A stretch of 64,000 bases of DNA from Salibaculum sp035270045. Lineage in GTDB: Bacteria > Pseudomonadota > Alphaproteobacteria > Rhodobacterales > Rhodobacteraceae. This document shows positions 33,856 through 44,720 of the stretch, piece after piece. The stretch is taken from assembly GCF_035270045.1 (NCBI RefSeq), contig NZ_DATFIP010000076.1, positions 1-64,000 on the forward strand. The letters run 5' to 3'. Positions within the stretch are counted from its first letter, which is position 1, and each line of letters opens with the position of its first letter. The notes beneath the pieces were generated by a model. That model was not told the DNA's origin. It saw only the letters and a list, made by a program, of their open reading frames with translations, and searched no databases. The translations under genes were made by a program, and so were the position numbers.

Positions 33856-36294
33856 CTATTCCACCGTCAGGGCCGAGCGGGCCGCGATGGTACGATCCTG
33901 CCTCAGGATATAGCGTACCTCGTAGTCGCCGGGCGCCTCGGGCACCGTGATTTCGACCGGATTGCCGCTGCGGCTGTAGCTGTAGGTTTCGTAGCCGTCG
34001 TCTCCCACCCGCGAGATCGAGATATAGTCGTTCGAGTAATCCGGCCCAACCCAGCCTACGGTCAGCGTGCCACCGGCCTCGGCGGTCGCGTCATGGGTCA
34101 GCAGCACGTCGATCGAATTGACCGTGATGGGCCGGCGCGCGGCCACGGTCCGGTCCTGGCGCACGACATATCGGATCTCGTAGTCGCCCGGCTCCACCGG
34201 CATGGTCAGCTGGCCGGGATTGCCGCCCTCGGTATAGACGAAATTCTCGTATCCATCATCGTCCGGCCGCGAGACCGTCAGGTAATCGCCCTCGTAGTCC
34301 GGCCCTTCCCAGGTGACGGGAATCGTGGCCCCCATCGAGGCGCTTTCCTGGGCATCCAGCGTGGCCTTGAGCGGGGTCACGCTGATGGGCTGGCTGGCCA
34401 GGACCTGCCGGTCCTGCCGCAGGACGTAGCGCAGTTCATAGTCGCCCGGGGCGACCGGCATCTGCAGCATCGCCGGATTGCCGCCCTCGGTATAGACGAA
34501 ATTCTCGTATCCGTCGTCGTCCGGCCGCGAGACCGTCAGGTAATCGCCCTCGTAGTCCGGCCCGACCCAGTCCACAGGGATCGTGTCGCCCGCAACCGCG
34601 TTTTCGGGCCCGTCCAGCACCACCTCCACATCCGTGACCGTGATGGGGCGGCTGGCGAGGACTTCGCGGTCCTGCCGAAGGACGTAACGGATTTCGTAGT
34701 CGCCCGGCTCGGAGGGCATGGTGAGCGTCGCCGGCGCACCGTCGCGAGTATAGACGAAGTTTACGTAGCCGTCCTCGCCCGGCACCGAGACGGTCAGGTA
34801 ATCCCTGTCGCGGTCGGGCCCCTGCCAGTCCACGGCAATCTCGGCGCCGCGCTCGGCCTGGTCGGGCGCGTCCAGGGTGGCGACCTCATCGGTTACGGTG
34901 ATCGGCGCGGTTGCCATGACCCGCCGGTCCTGGCGCATGATGTAGCGGATTTCGTAATCCCCCGGCCGCGAGGGCATCTTGAGCGTCGCGGGGGTGCCCT
35001 CGCGGGTATAGACGTAGTTGATGTAGCCGTCGGCGCCCGGCTCCGAGACGGTCACATAATCGCTGTCATAGTCCGGCCCCGACCATTCGATCGGCACCTC
35101 CGCGGCGATCCCGGCCTCGGCGGGGCCGCTGACCGAAGCCGCCACCGGGGTCACGGCGATGTCGGCGCGTGCGAGCACCTCGCGCCCGTCGCGTCGGACG
35201 TAGCGCACCTCGTAGTTGCCCGGCTCGGAGGGCAGCTGCAGCATCAACGGGTTGCCCTCGCGGGTGTAGGTATAGTTGACGTAGCCGTCGGCGCCGGGCT
35301 CCGAGACGGTGATGTAATCGCGATCCTCGTTGGGGCCGTCCCAGCCGATCTCGATGGTGTCGCCTTGCGCTGCGCTGGCCGGGGCAATGACGCGGGCCGA
35401 GGGGGCCGGAGCCTCGAAGGCAAGCGTGACCTCGCGGCCTTCGCCAACGACGACGAACTGCGTGCTCTGCTCGATTTCCTGCGCGGTCCAGTAGGCCGTG
35501 GCGGTGTAGGCGCCTTCGCGCAGGTCCAGGTCAAGCGGGTTGGCCACCTCGCCCTCGGCCTCTGGGCCGGACTCGCCGGTCACGTCCCAGATCACCGGCT
35601 CTTCGATCAGGCTGTCATCGTCCAGAAGGGCGGAGAACGTCACCGGGACGACCAAAGGCTCCGGCTCCGGTTCGGGAGCCACGGCCACGGTTTTTAGTGC
35701 ACTGGTCAGTTCCTCGGCGTTGGCGGCCGTGGTGAAGCTGCCGCCGGTTTCCTCGGCCAGGCATTGCATCTGCGACAGCGCCTCCGGGTCGGTCACGTCA
35801 AAGCCGACAACATGGGCGGTAAAGCCGATCCCGGCCTGCGCGAGGGCGCGTGCCGCGGCGCAGGGGTCAGGGTTGCAGGTCTCGATCCCGTCGGAGACAA
35901 GGATCACCGTCGCTTCTTCCTCGGTATAGCGCAGGGCCTCGGCGGCGGCGATCACGGCGTCGGTCATCGGCGTCTTGCCGCGCGGGTTGATCCTGTTCAC
36001 CGCCTCGCGGATCGCCCCGGCCGTGCCCGGACCGGGGGCGACGATGGTCTCGATATCCGAACAGTCGCCGCGGGTGCGGTGGCCATAGACCGTCAGGCCA
36101 AGGTTTTCCTCTTGCGGGAAGTCATCGAGGATCGTGCCCACGACCTCGCGCGCGATGACGATCTTGTTAACCCCGTCAATCTGTCCCCACATCGACCCGG
36201 ACCCGTCCAGGACGAGGATCGTGTTTGGCCGGTCCTGGGCGAGGGCCGCCACCGGCAACAGGCTCGCAATACAAAGGGCAAGGACGCGCATCAT
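33856..36294 (-). CDS. Secreted von Willebrand factor A protein with six C-terminal repeats
   Basis: 812 residues. The start at 36294 (MMRVLALC) is set by GGAG 7 bases upstream. The signal peptide ends near AALAQ. A VWA domain (~23-210) carries an intact MIDAS motif DGSGSM at 30-35, plus TPMTDAV and VSDGIETCNPDPC. A linker follows (~220-320). The C-terminal ~495 residues are six units of 86 residues, each with W-x-GPD, DYLTVS, DDGYENFVYT, GNPA, MPVAPGDYELRYVLRQDR and VLA. The units look like small beta domains. Probably a periplasmic or surface adhesive/scaffold protein. It follows the rhodanese gene across a hairpin that buries its ribosome site. Confidence 0.9.
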   Translation of the reverse strand: MMRVLALCIASLLPVAALAQDRPNTILVLDGSGSMWGQIDGVNKIVIAREVVGTILDDFPQEENLGLTVYGHRTRGDCSDIETIVAPGPGTAGAIREAVNRINPRGKTPMTDAVIAAAEALRYTEEEATVILVSDGIETCNPDPCAAARALAQAGIGFTAHVVGFDVTDPEALSQMQCLAEETGGSFTTAANAEELTSALKTVAVAPEPEPEPLVVPVTFSALLDDDSLIEEPVIWDVTGESGPEAEGEVANPLDLDLREGAYTATAYWTAQEIEQSTQFVVVGEGREVTLAFEAPAPSARVIAPASAAQGDTIEIGWDGPNEDRDYITVSEPGADGYVNYTYTREGNPLMLQLPSEPGNYEVRYVRRDGREVLARADIAVTPVAASVSGPAEAGIAAEVPIEWSGPDYDSDYVTVSEPGADGYINYVYTREGTPATLKMPSRPGDYEIRYIMRQDRRVMATAPITVTDEVATLDAPDQAERGAEIAVDWQGPDRDRDYLTVSVPGEDGYVNFVYTRDGAPATLTMPSEPGDYEIRYVLRQDREVLASRPITVTDVEVVLDGPENAVAGDTIPVDWVGPDYEGDYLTVSRPDDDGYENFVYTEGGNPAMLQMPVAPGDYELRYVLRQDRQVLASQPISVTPLKATLDAQESASMGATIPVTWEGPDYEGDYLTVSRPDDDGYENFVYTEGGNPGQLTMPVEPGDYEIRYVVRQDRTVAARRPITVNSIDVLLTHDATAEAGGTLTVGWVGPDYSNDYISISRVGDDGYETYSYSRSGNPVEITVPEAPGDYEVRYILRQDRTIAARSALTVE
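33859..35343 (-). repeat. Six tandem coding repeats, 258 bp (86 aa) each
   Basis: The conserved Trp of the W-x-GP motif recurs at 258-base steps (35343, 35085, 34827, 34569, 34311, 34053). Units 4 and 5 are nearly identical in part: 34222-34305 and 34480-34563 differ at 2 of 84 bases, pointing to recent duplication or gene conversion. Outer units are more divergent. Confidence 0.92.
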
Positions 36295-36299
36295 GATAA

Positions 36300-36331
36300 A
36301 ACTCCGCCTGAAAATCCATTCAGGCGGAGTT
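36300..36331 (-). terminator. Hairpin between rhodanese and VWA genes: terminator and ribosome-site occluder
   Basis: A perfect 13-bp stem (AACTCCGCCTGAA / TTCAGGCGGAGTT, arms 36319-36331 and 36300-36312) with a 6-base loop. On the minus strand it is followed by TTTATC, so it can terminate rhodanese transcription. Its 3' arm contains GGCGGAG, the ribosome site of the VWA gene. Confidence 0.8.
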
Positions 36332-36390
36332 AAGCACGCGCGGGGCGTTTCGGCCAAGTCCTGTCTGGGCGCGATAGACCCGACCGGCGG

Positions 36391-36750
36391 TCAGTCCAGC
36401 GCGCCCCCCGCACGGGTCCAGTCGTGCAGCCCGCCAAGGTTGTAGACCTCGGAATACCCCATCCGGAGCATGGCCTGCGCGGCCATCTGGCTACGTGCGC
36501 CAGAGGCACAATAAAGCGCCACCGGCTTGTCCGCCTTCAGGTCGGCGTGATGCTCGGGGCTGCGCGGATCGGCCTTCATCTGGAAGGTCGACAGCGGGAT
36601 CGCCACGGCGCCCCTGGCCACGCCGGTCATGCTGCGTTCGGCCGGATCGCGGATATCGACAAGGGTCAGGGTGCCGTCGGCCACCTGGGCGATGGCCTCT
36701 GCGGGGGCGATGCGGCCCACACTCGGGCCGGATTGGAACATGTTCATCAT
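36391..36750 (-). CDS. Rhodanese-like domain protein (single domain)
   Basis: 119 residues. The start at 36750 (MMNMFQSGPSVGRI) is set by AGGAGA 7 bases upstream. The order is VDIRDPAE, GAVAIPLSTFQM, then the active-site loop CASGARS with catalytic Cys, and GGLHDWTRAGG. It likely carries or transfers sulfane sulfur. It has a perfect TATAAT -10 element upstream and is divergent from uvrA. Confidence 0.93.
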   Translation of the reverse strand: MMNMFQSGPSVGRIAPAEAIAQVADGTLTLVDIRDPAERSMTGVARGAVAIPLSTFQMKADPRSPEHHADLKADKPVALYCASGARSQMAAQAMLRMGYSEVYNLGGLHDWTRAGGALD

Positions 36751-36788
36751 CGGGGTATCTCCTGATCGCTGTTGTGACAAGCAGATAT

Positions 36789-36794
36789 ATTATA
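36789..36794 (-). promoter_or_regulatory. -10 element (TATAAT) of the rhodanese gene
   Basis: TATAAT on the minus strand lies about 40 bp upstream of the rhodanese start in an AT-rich stretch that is unusual for this window. A good -35 at 17 bases was not found, so an activator may be needed. Confidence 0.45.
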
Positions 36795-36834
36795 AAAGCG
36801 TAATGTAAAGGGGTGCGGCGACGCATTGGCGCGT

Positions 36835-36849
36835 GTTCGCAAAACGTTC
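36835..36849 (+). promoter_or_regulatory. SOS box (LexA site) upstream of uvrA
   Basis: GTTCGCAAAACGTTC is an exact GTTC-N7-GTTC, the known LexA-binding consensus of alphaproteobacteria, 65 bp before the uvrA start. uvrA is a classic SOS gene. Confidence 0.88.
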
Positions 36850-36913
36850 TCATTTTTTGGTTGGAGACTCTCCGACGCTCCACTATCTGTTGAGGGGATG
36901 ACCGGGGGCGAGC

Positions 36914-39775
<2,862 letters not shown>

Positions 39776-39818
39776 CGCCGCCCCCGATCTTTTGCGCCTG
39801 AAACAAACGGGTGGCGTC

Positions 39819-41903
39819 TCATTCCGCCGCGATCTTGATGACCGGCTCCATCGAGGCCAGATCGGCATCGCTGAGGTGACATTTCACCTGGTGGCCATCT
39901 GACAGGATTCGCACGGGCGGCACCTCGCTTTCGCACAGGGATTTGCCGGCCCTGTCCTTCCAGCGGCAGCGCGTCTGGAAGGGGCACCCCGAGGGCGGAT
40001 CCATGGCCGAGGGGATATCGCCCTCAAGCACGATGTGCTGTTTTTCCACGCGGGTGTCGGCGATGGGCACCGCCGACAGAAGGGCCTCGGTATAGGGGTG
40101 ATAGGGTGGTGAGAAGACCTGCTCGGTCGTGCCCAGCTCCACCACGTGACCGAGGTACATGACCATGACCCGATCGCTGAGGTAGCGCACGATGGACAGG
40201 TCGTGGCTGATGAACAGCAGCGTGGTCTTTTCCTCGCGCTGGATTTCCATCAACAGGTCGGTCACGGCGGCCTGCACCGAGACGTCCAGCGCCGAGACGG
40301 GTTCGTCGGCCACCACGATCCTGGCGCCCCCGGCAAAGGCCCGGGCGATGCCGACCCGCTGTTTCTGCCCGCCCGAAAGCTGGCGCGGCATCCGGTCGGC
40401 AAAGGCACGCGGCAGCTTCACGAGGTCGAGCAGCGAGAGCATCTTTTCACGCCGCTCATCGTCGTTCTTGCCAATCTTGAAGATCTCCAGCGCGCGAATG
40501 ATCTGGCGGCCGACGGTCATCGAGGGATTGAGCGTGTCGAAGGGATTCTGGAAGACCATCTGCACATCGGCCACGGTCTTGGTGTCGCGGTTCTGGATGG
40601 GGGTCGATCCGATGGACTTGTTGTCGAGCAGAATCTCGCCCTCGGTCGCGGTTTCCAGCCCCATCAGCACCTTTGCGAATGTGGATTTGCCGCAGCCGGA
40701 TTCGCCCACGATCGCCAGGGTCTCGCTTTCGCGGGCCTCGAAGGACAGGGTTTCGTTGGCCTTGACCACGCGCTTCTCGCCACCGCCGAACAGGGCATTG
40801 GCCGCGACCTCGTAGTATTTCTTGAGGTTGTCCATCTTGAGGACAACATTGCCGGGTTCGGTCTTCGCGACGGATTGAGAGGCCACCAGCGGCGCGTCCC
40901 AGTCAATGTCCTGGAACCGCAGGCAGCGGCTTTCGTGCCGGTCGTCGCCGGGGACCTCGGTCATGAAGATGTGCCCGGCGTCGCAGCGTCCGGCCTCGAA
41001 ATAGTCGCAGCGCGGGCCGAAATTGCAGCCCGGTGGGCGTTCGTGGGGCAGGGGGAAGTTGCCCGGGATCGCCACCAGCGGGCGGGCGTTCTTGTCGGCC
41101 CCCGGCAGCGGGATCGAGCGGAACAGCGCCTGCGTGTAGGGATGGCGCATCTTGTCGAAGACGTCCTCGATGCTGCCGCGCTCGACCGCTTCGCCGGAAT
41201 ACATCACGCAAATCCGATCGCAGGTTTCCAGCACCAGCCCGAGGTTGTGGGAAATGAACAGCATCGAGGTGCCGTATTTCTTGCCAAGGTCCTTGACCAG
41301 TTCGACCACGGCGGCCTCGACAGTCACGTCCAATGCGGTCGTGGGTTCGTCCAGGATCAGCAGCGAGGGCTTGGACATCAGCGCCATGGCGATGACGATG
41401 CGCTGTTGCTGCCCGCCGGACAATTGATGCGGATAGGCCTGCAGGATGCGTTCGGGGTCGGGAAGTTTCACGTCCGAGACCACTTCCAGCGCACGCTCGT
41501 AGGCCTCGATTTCGGAAATGCCCTCGTGGATCATGGGCACCTCCATCAGCTGCCGACCGACGCGCATGGCGGGGTTTAGGCTGGCCATGGGCTCCTGGTA
41601 GATCATGGCGATCTGGCTGCCGCGAATGCCGCGCAGCTCGTCCGGGGTCATCTCGCCCAGGTCGCGCCCCTTGAACTTGATTGACCCGCCCACGATGCGG
41701 CCGTTCACGCCAAGATCCTGCATGACGCCGAGGGCGACGGTGGATTTGCCGCAACCGGATTCGCCAACGAGGCCCAGGGCCTCGCCCGGCATCACCATCG
41801 CGGAGAAATCCATCACCGCCGGGATCTCCCTCAGCCGCGTGAAGAAGCTGATGGAAAGCTTGTCGATCTCCAGGATCGGTCCGTCGTAATCCCATTTCTT
41901 CAT
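39819..41903 (-). CDS. Peptide/opine-type ABC transporter, double ATP-binding protein
   Basis: 694 residues: two OppD/DppD- and OppF/DppF-like ATPase domains fused. The first has GESGCGKSTVALGV, LSGGQQQRIVIAM and LILDEPTTALD. It ends with the oligopeptide C-terminal Fe-S-like motif region (PGCNFGPRCDYFEAGRCDAGH). The second has GESGCGKSTFAKVL, LSGGQKQRVGIARA and the tail CPFQTRCRWKDRAG. The C-rich tails are typical of peptide-family ATPases. It powers the two permeases encoded upstream. GAGGAG precedes the ATG. Last gene of the SBP-permease-permease-ATPase operon. Confidence 0.96.
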   Translation of the reverse strand: MKKWDYDGPILEIDKLSISFFTRLREIPAVMDFSAMVMPGEALGLVGESGCGKSTVALGVMQDLGVNGRIVGGSIKFKGRDLGEMTPDELRGIRGSQIAMIYQEPMASLNPAMRVGRQLMEVPMIHEGISEIEAYERALEVVSDVKLPDPERILQAYPHQLSGGQQQRIVIAMALMSKPSLLILDEPTTALDVTVEAAVVELVKDLGKKYGTSMLFISHNLGLVLETCDRICVMYSGEAVERGSIEDVFDKMRHPYTQALFRSIPLPGADKNARPLVAIPGNFPLPHERPPGCNFGPRCDYFEAGRCDAGHIFMTEVPGDDRHESRCLRFQDIDWDAPLVASQSVAKTEPGNVVLKMDNLKKYYEVAANALFGGGEKRVVKANETLSFEARESETLAIVGESGCGKSTFAKVLMGLETATEGEILLDNKSIGSTPIQNRDTKTVADVQMVFQNPFDTLNPSMTVGRQIIRALEIFKIGKNDDERREKMLSLLDLVKLPRAFADRMPRQLSGGQKQRVGIARAFAGGARIVVADEPVSALDVSVQAAVTDLLMEIQREEKTTLLFISHDLSIVRYLSDRVMVMYLGHVVELGTTEQVFSPPYHPYTEALLSAVPIADTRVEKQHIVLEGDIPSAMDPPSGCPFQTRCRWKDRAGKSLCESEVPPVRILSDGHQVKCHLSDADLASMEPVIKIAAE

Positions 41904-41913
41904 GGTGCTCTCC

Positions 41914-43560
41914 TCAATCCCTCAGGCTCTCTTCACGCAGGCCGTCGGCCAGCAGGTTCAGGCCCAGCACGAGGCTCAGCAGCGCCAGCGCGGGCGGCAG
42001 GGCAGGGTGGGCGTAGATCAGCAGCAGCTTGCGCCCCTCGTTGATGGTCGAGCCCCAGTCGGGGCTTTCCGGCGGAAGGCCCAGCCCGAAGAAGCCCAGC
42101 GTGCCCAGCAGGATCGTGGTGTAGCCGATACGCAGGCAGAAATCGACGATAAGCGGCCCGCGCGCGTTGGGAAGGATTTCCCACAGCATGATATACCAGG
42201 GTCGTTCGCCACGGGTCTGCGCCGCGGCGACGTAGTCACGCGTCTTGATGTCCAGCGCGAGGCCCCGCACGATACGGAACACCGTGGGGCTGTTGACGAA
42301 GACGACCGAGACGAAGACCACCAGGATGCCGCCGGGAATGTCGAAGAAGTCCAGCGGCCAGAAGTTCACCGGGCTGCCATCCTGGTTGATGACCGAAAGG
42401 TACAGAAGCACCAGAGGCGCAAGGACGATGGCCAGGATCGTGTAGTCCTTGCCGGGTTGGTTGCGGTAGCGCGCGTGGATCAGCACGCCGCAGAACAGCA
42501 GCGGGAAGATGAACAGTACCATTGCCATGTAGTTGGGCAGGCCGGTGGCGATGATTTCGGGCGTGACCAGCAGGTAGAACAGCAGGATCACCGGGAAGGC
42601 CAGGATCAGGTTCGCCAGGAAGGACAGGACAGTGTCCAGCCTGCCGCCGTAGTAGCCCGCCGGCAGACCCAGCGTGATCCCCACCATGAAGGCAAAGAGC
42701 GTGGCCAGCGGGGCGATCATCATCACCACGACCGACCCTTCCACCATCCGGCTGAAAATGTCGCGGGCCAGGTTGTCGCCGCCCAGAAGGTAATGCGGGA
42801 AGGCGGTTTCACCCTCGGGCATCGGTACGCCCGGCGGCGCGTTCTTGAGCCCCGAGACCTGGGCCAGCGGATCATGGGTGCCGATCAGGTCGAAGCCCCC
42901 CACGAAGATGGCGGTAAAGACCCAGAACATCACCAGTCCGAAACCGATCATGCCGATCACGCTGTCGAAGAGTTTGCCATAGAGCCCCAGCCGCCGCTTG
43001 AAGATGGACGAGAGCCCGAAGGTCAGCGCCAGCGCGAGCCAGACCGGCAGGAACTGCCTGGACATCTCGCCGAAGATCCCGGCGCCGCCATAGGCGGTGA
43101 ACTGGCTGAAGACGGCAAAGGCAAGGATCACGCCGACGATCACCAGGAAGGACCAGCGGATCAGCCATTCATAAAGCGCGGCCGGCGCCCGCTGGAGAAG
43201 GTAGGCGAAGAAGGCCCCCAGCAGCAGGAAGACCAGCGCGGTGATCGTCGTGTTGAGCCAACCGGGCAGCCCGGCCTCGGTCAGCCAGTCCGAGAGGGTG
43301 GGGTCCGAGCCGAAGGCCTCGACCGCGTAGAGCACCAGACCGACAGCCACCGCAGGGATCGCGAGTTCGAAAAAGGAGGTCCGGTCGCTCCAGCGCCAGG
43401 GCACCACGACGGCGCCGCCGGCGGCGGTCACCGCCTGGGTCGAGCGGGCATAGGCGGCCACGAAATTGCCGATCAGGGCGAGCCCCAGCAAGGTCACGGC
43501 GATGATCAAAACAGGGCCCAGCGTCGCCCCGAGGGAACCGGTCCAGGTAAGGGTTTCCAT
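41914..43560 (-). CDS. Peptide-type ABC transporter permease (DppC family) with extended N-terminus
   Basis: 548 residues, against ~300 for typical DppC. The C-terminal half has the permease core: GGDNLARDIFSRMVEGS, LGLPAGYYGG and the EAA loop DYVAAAQTRGERPWYIM. The first ~210 residues add about four extra membrane segments. Inside the core, residues ~400-440 (IHARYRNQPGKDY to PLDFFDIPGG) form an insertion before the EAA loop. No frameshift or fusion break is visible, so this is a genuine long variant. It sits 12 bp after the DppB-type gene and 10 bp before the ATPase gene. Confidence 0.93.
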   Translation of the reverse strand: METLTWTGSLGATLGPVLIIAVTLLGLALIGNFVAAYARSTQAVTAAGGAVVVPWRWSDRTSFFELAIPAVAVGLVLYAVEAFGSDPTLSDWLTEAGLPGWLNTTITALVFLLLGAFFAYLLQRAPAALYEWLIRWSFLVIVGVILAFAVFSQFTAYGGAGIFGEMSRQFLPVWLALALTFGLSSIFKRRLGLYGKLFDSVIGMIGFGLVMFWVFTAIFVGGFDLIGTHDPLAQVSGLKNAPPGVPMPEGETAFPHYLLGGDNLARDIFSRMVEGSVVVMMIAPLATLFAFMVGITLGLPAGYYGGRLDTVLSFLANLILAFPVILLFYLLVTPEIIATGLPNYMAMVLFIFPLLFCGVLIHARYRNQPGKDYTILAIVLAPLVLLYLSVINQDGSPVNFWPLDFFDIPGGILVVFVSVVFVNSPTVFRIVRGLALDIKTRDYVAAAQTRGERPWYIMLWEILPNARGPLIVDFCLRIGYTTILLGTLGFFGLGLPPESPDWGSTINEGRKLLLIYAHPALPPALALLSLVLGLNLLADGLREESLRD

Positions 43561-43572
43561 GCTCTCTCTCCC

Positions 43573-44619
43573 TCAGGAAATGCGGATGCGCGGGTTCAGG
43601 AAGACATAGCCGATGTCGGATATCAGCTGCGTCGCCAGAACCACGAAGACCGAGACCACCGAGACCCCCAGCAGCATCTCGATGTCGTTGTTGCCGGCGG
43701 CCTGCACCAGCGTCCAGCCGAAGCCCTTGTAGTTGAACAGGGTCTCGACGATGACGACGCCGTTGAGCAGCCAGGGAAACTGTAGCATGATCACCGTGAA
43801 GGGCGCGATCAGCGCGTTGCGCAGCGCGTGGCGCAACACGATGTTGCGGAAGCTGACCCCCTTGAGGCGAGCAGTCCGGATATACTGGGCGGTCATGACC
43901 TCGGTCATCGAGGCGCGCGTCATGCGCGCGATGTAGCCCATGCCGTAAAGGGCCACGGTCAGCACCGGCAGGGTGAAGTTCTCGAAGGTGATGTTGTCCA
44001 TGGCCGAGGTCGCCGTGCCCTTGAACCACTGCATGTTGAAGGTCGCGGTGGCGAAGACGGCGATGAAGACGACGCCAGAGACGTATTCCGGTGTCGCGGT
44101 GGACAGGATCGAGACGGTCGACAGCGACCTGTCCGTGCGCGAGCCTTCCTTCATCCCGGCCAGAACGCCGATGATCAGCGCGCCGGGCACCATCACCAGC
44201 ATCACGAAGAACATCAGCTTGGCGGTCTGCCAGCCCCGTTCGCCCAGGATCGTGGCGACCTCGTCCCGGAAGACCGTGGAATATCCCCAGTCCCCCTGGA
44301 GCACGCCGCAGAAGCGCGCCGTGTCCGGCGTCACCGTCGAGCCGTCGGCGCAGCGCGCGCGGGTGTCGCCGTCGCTGCCCTCGATCACGTAGCCGGGCAG
44401 GACGCCGAGCCATTCACCGTATTTGACAAAGACGTTGCGGCTGTAGCCGCGATTGCCCAGCCAGGTTTCCACAGCCGTGTCTGACATTCGGGCGTTGCCC
44501 TGCGTCTTGGCCAGCTTTTCAAGGTTCGGCTGCAGATTGGTCAGCCAGAAGACGATGAAGGTCAGGCAGAGCGCGGTGAGGATCATGACCCCCAACCGGC
44601 GCAGGATGAATAGTCCCAT
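43573..44619 (-). CDS. Peptide-type ABC transporter permease (DppB family)
   Basis: 348 residues. FILRRLGVMILTALCLTFIVFWL is the usual first membrane segment. A periplasmic insertion (~60-115) has two cysteines (RCADGSTVTPDTARFCG). The DppB core follows, with the EAA loop DYIRTARLKGVSFRNIVLRHALRN-type pattern (here AQYIRTARLKGVSFRNI). Together with the next gene it forms the membrane channel. Confidence 0.95.
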   Translation of the reverse strand: MGLFILRRLGVMILTALCLTFIVFWLTNLQPNLEKLAKTQGNARMSDTAVETWLGNRGYSRNVFVKYGEWLGVLPGYVIEGSDGDTRARCADGSTVTPDTARFCGVLQGDWGYSTVFRDEVATILGERGWQTAKLMFFVMLVMVPGALIIGVLAGMKEGSRTDRSLSTVSILSTATPEYVSGVVFIAVFATATFNMQWFKGTATSAMDNITFENFTLPVLTVALYGMGYIARMTRASMTEVMTAQYIRTARLKGVSFRNIVLRHALRNALIAPFTVIMLQFPWLLNGVVIVETLFNYKGFGWTLVQAAGNNDIEMLLGVSVVSVFVVLATQLISDIGYVFLNPRIRIS

Positions 44620-44680
44620 GGTCGCCCCTGTCTGCTATGTGGTGCGCGTAGTGCCGCGTTTATTGCTTTTCAGTTGGAAA

Positions 44681-44707
44681 GGGCCGCCTGCTTGTCGCGG
44701 ACGGCCC
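44681..44707 (-). other. Intercistronic hairpin between the binding-protein and permease genes
   Basis: GGGCCG/CGGCCC arms (44702-44707, 44681-44686) extended by two more pairs across a one-base bulge, with a 10-base loop. On the minus strand it is followed by TTTCC. Its position right after the binding-protein stop suggests partial termination or message protection. Confidence 0.6.
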
Positions 44708-44720
44708 CCTCGGATCGTGT

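Noticed and set aside
33859..35343. Possible CRISPR-like array
   Set aside because: Period 258 bp, in frame with a protein and without variable spacers; it is a coding tandem repeat.
33847..35697. Plus-strand frame of 616 codons over the VWA gene
   Set aside because: It is the complement of the 258-bp repeat array. The minus strand has the VWA motif, signal peptide and ribosome site.
41902..43785. Plus-strand frame of 627 codons over the DppC permease
   Set aside because: Antisense frame caused by GC3 bias; rich in His, Gln, Arg and Asp with no domain.
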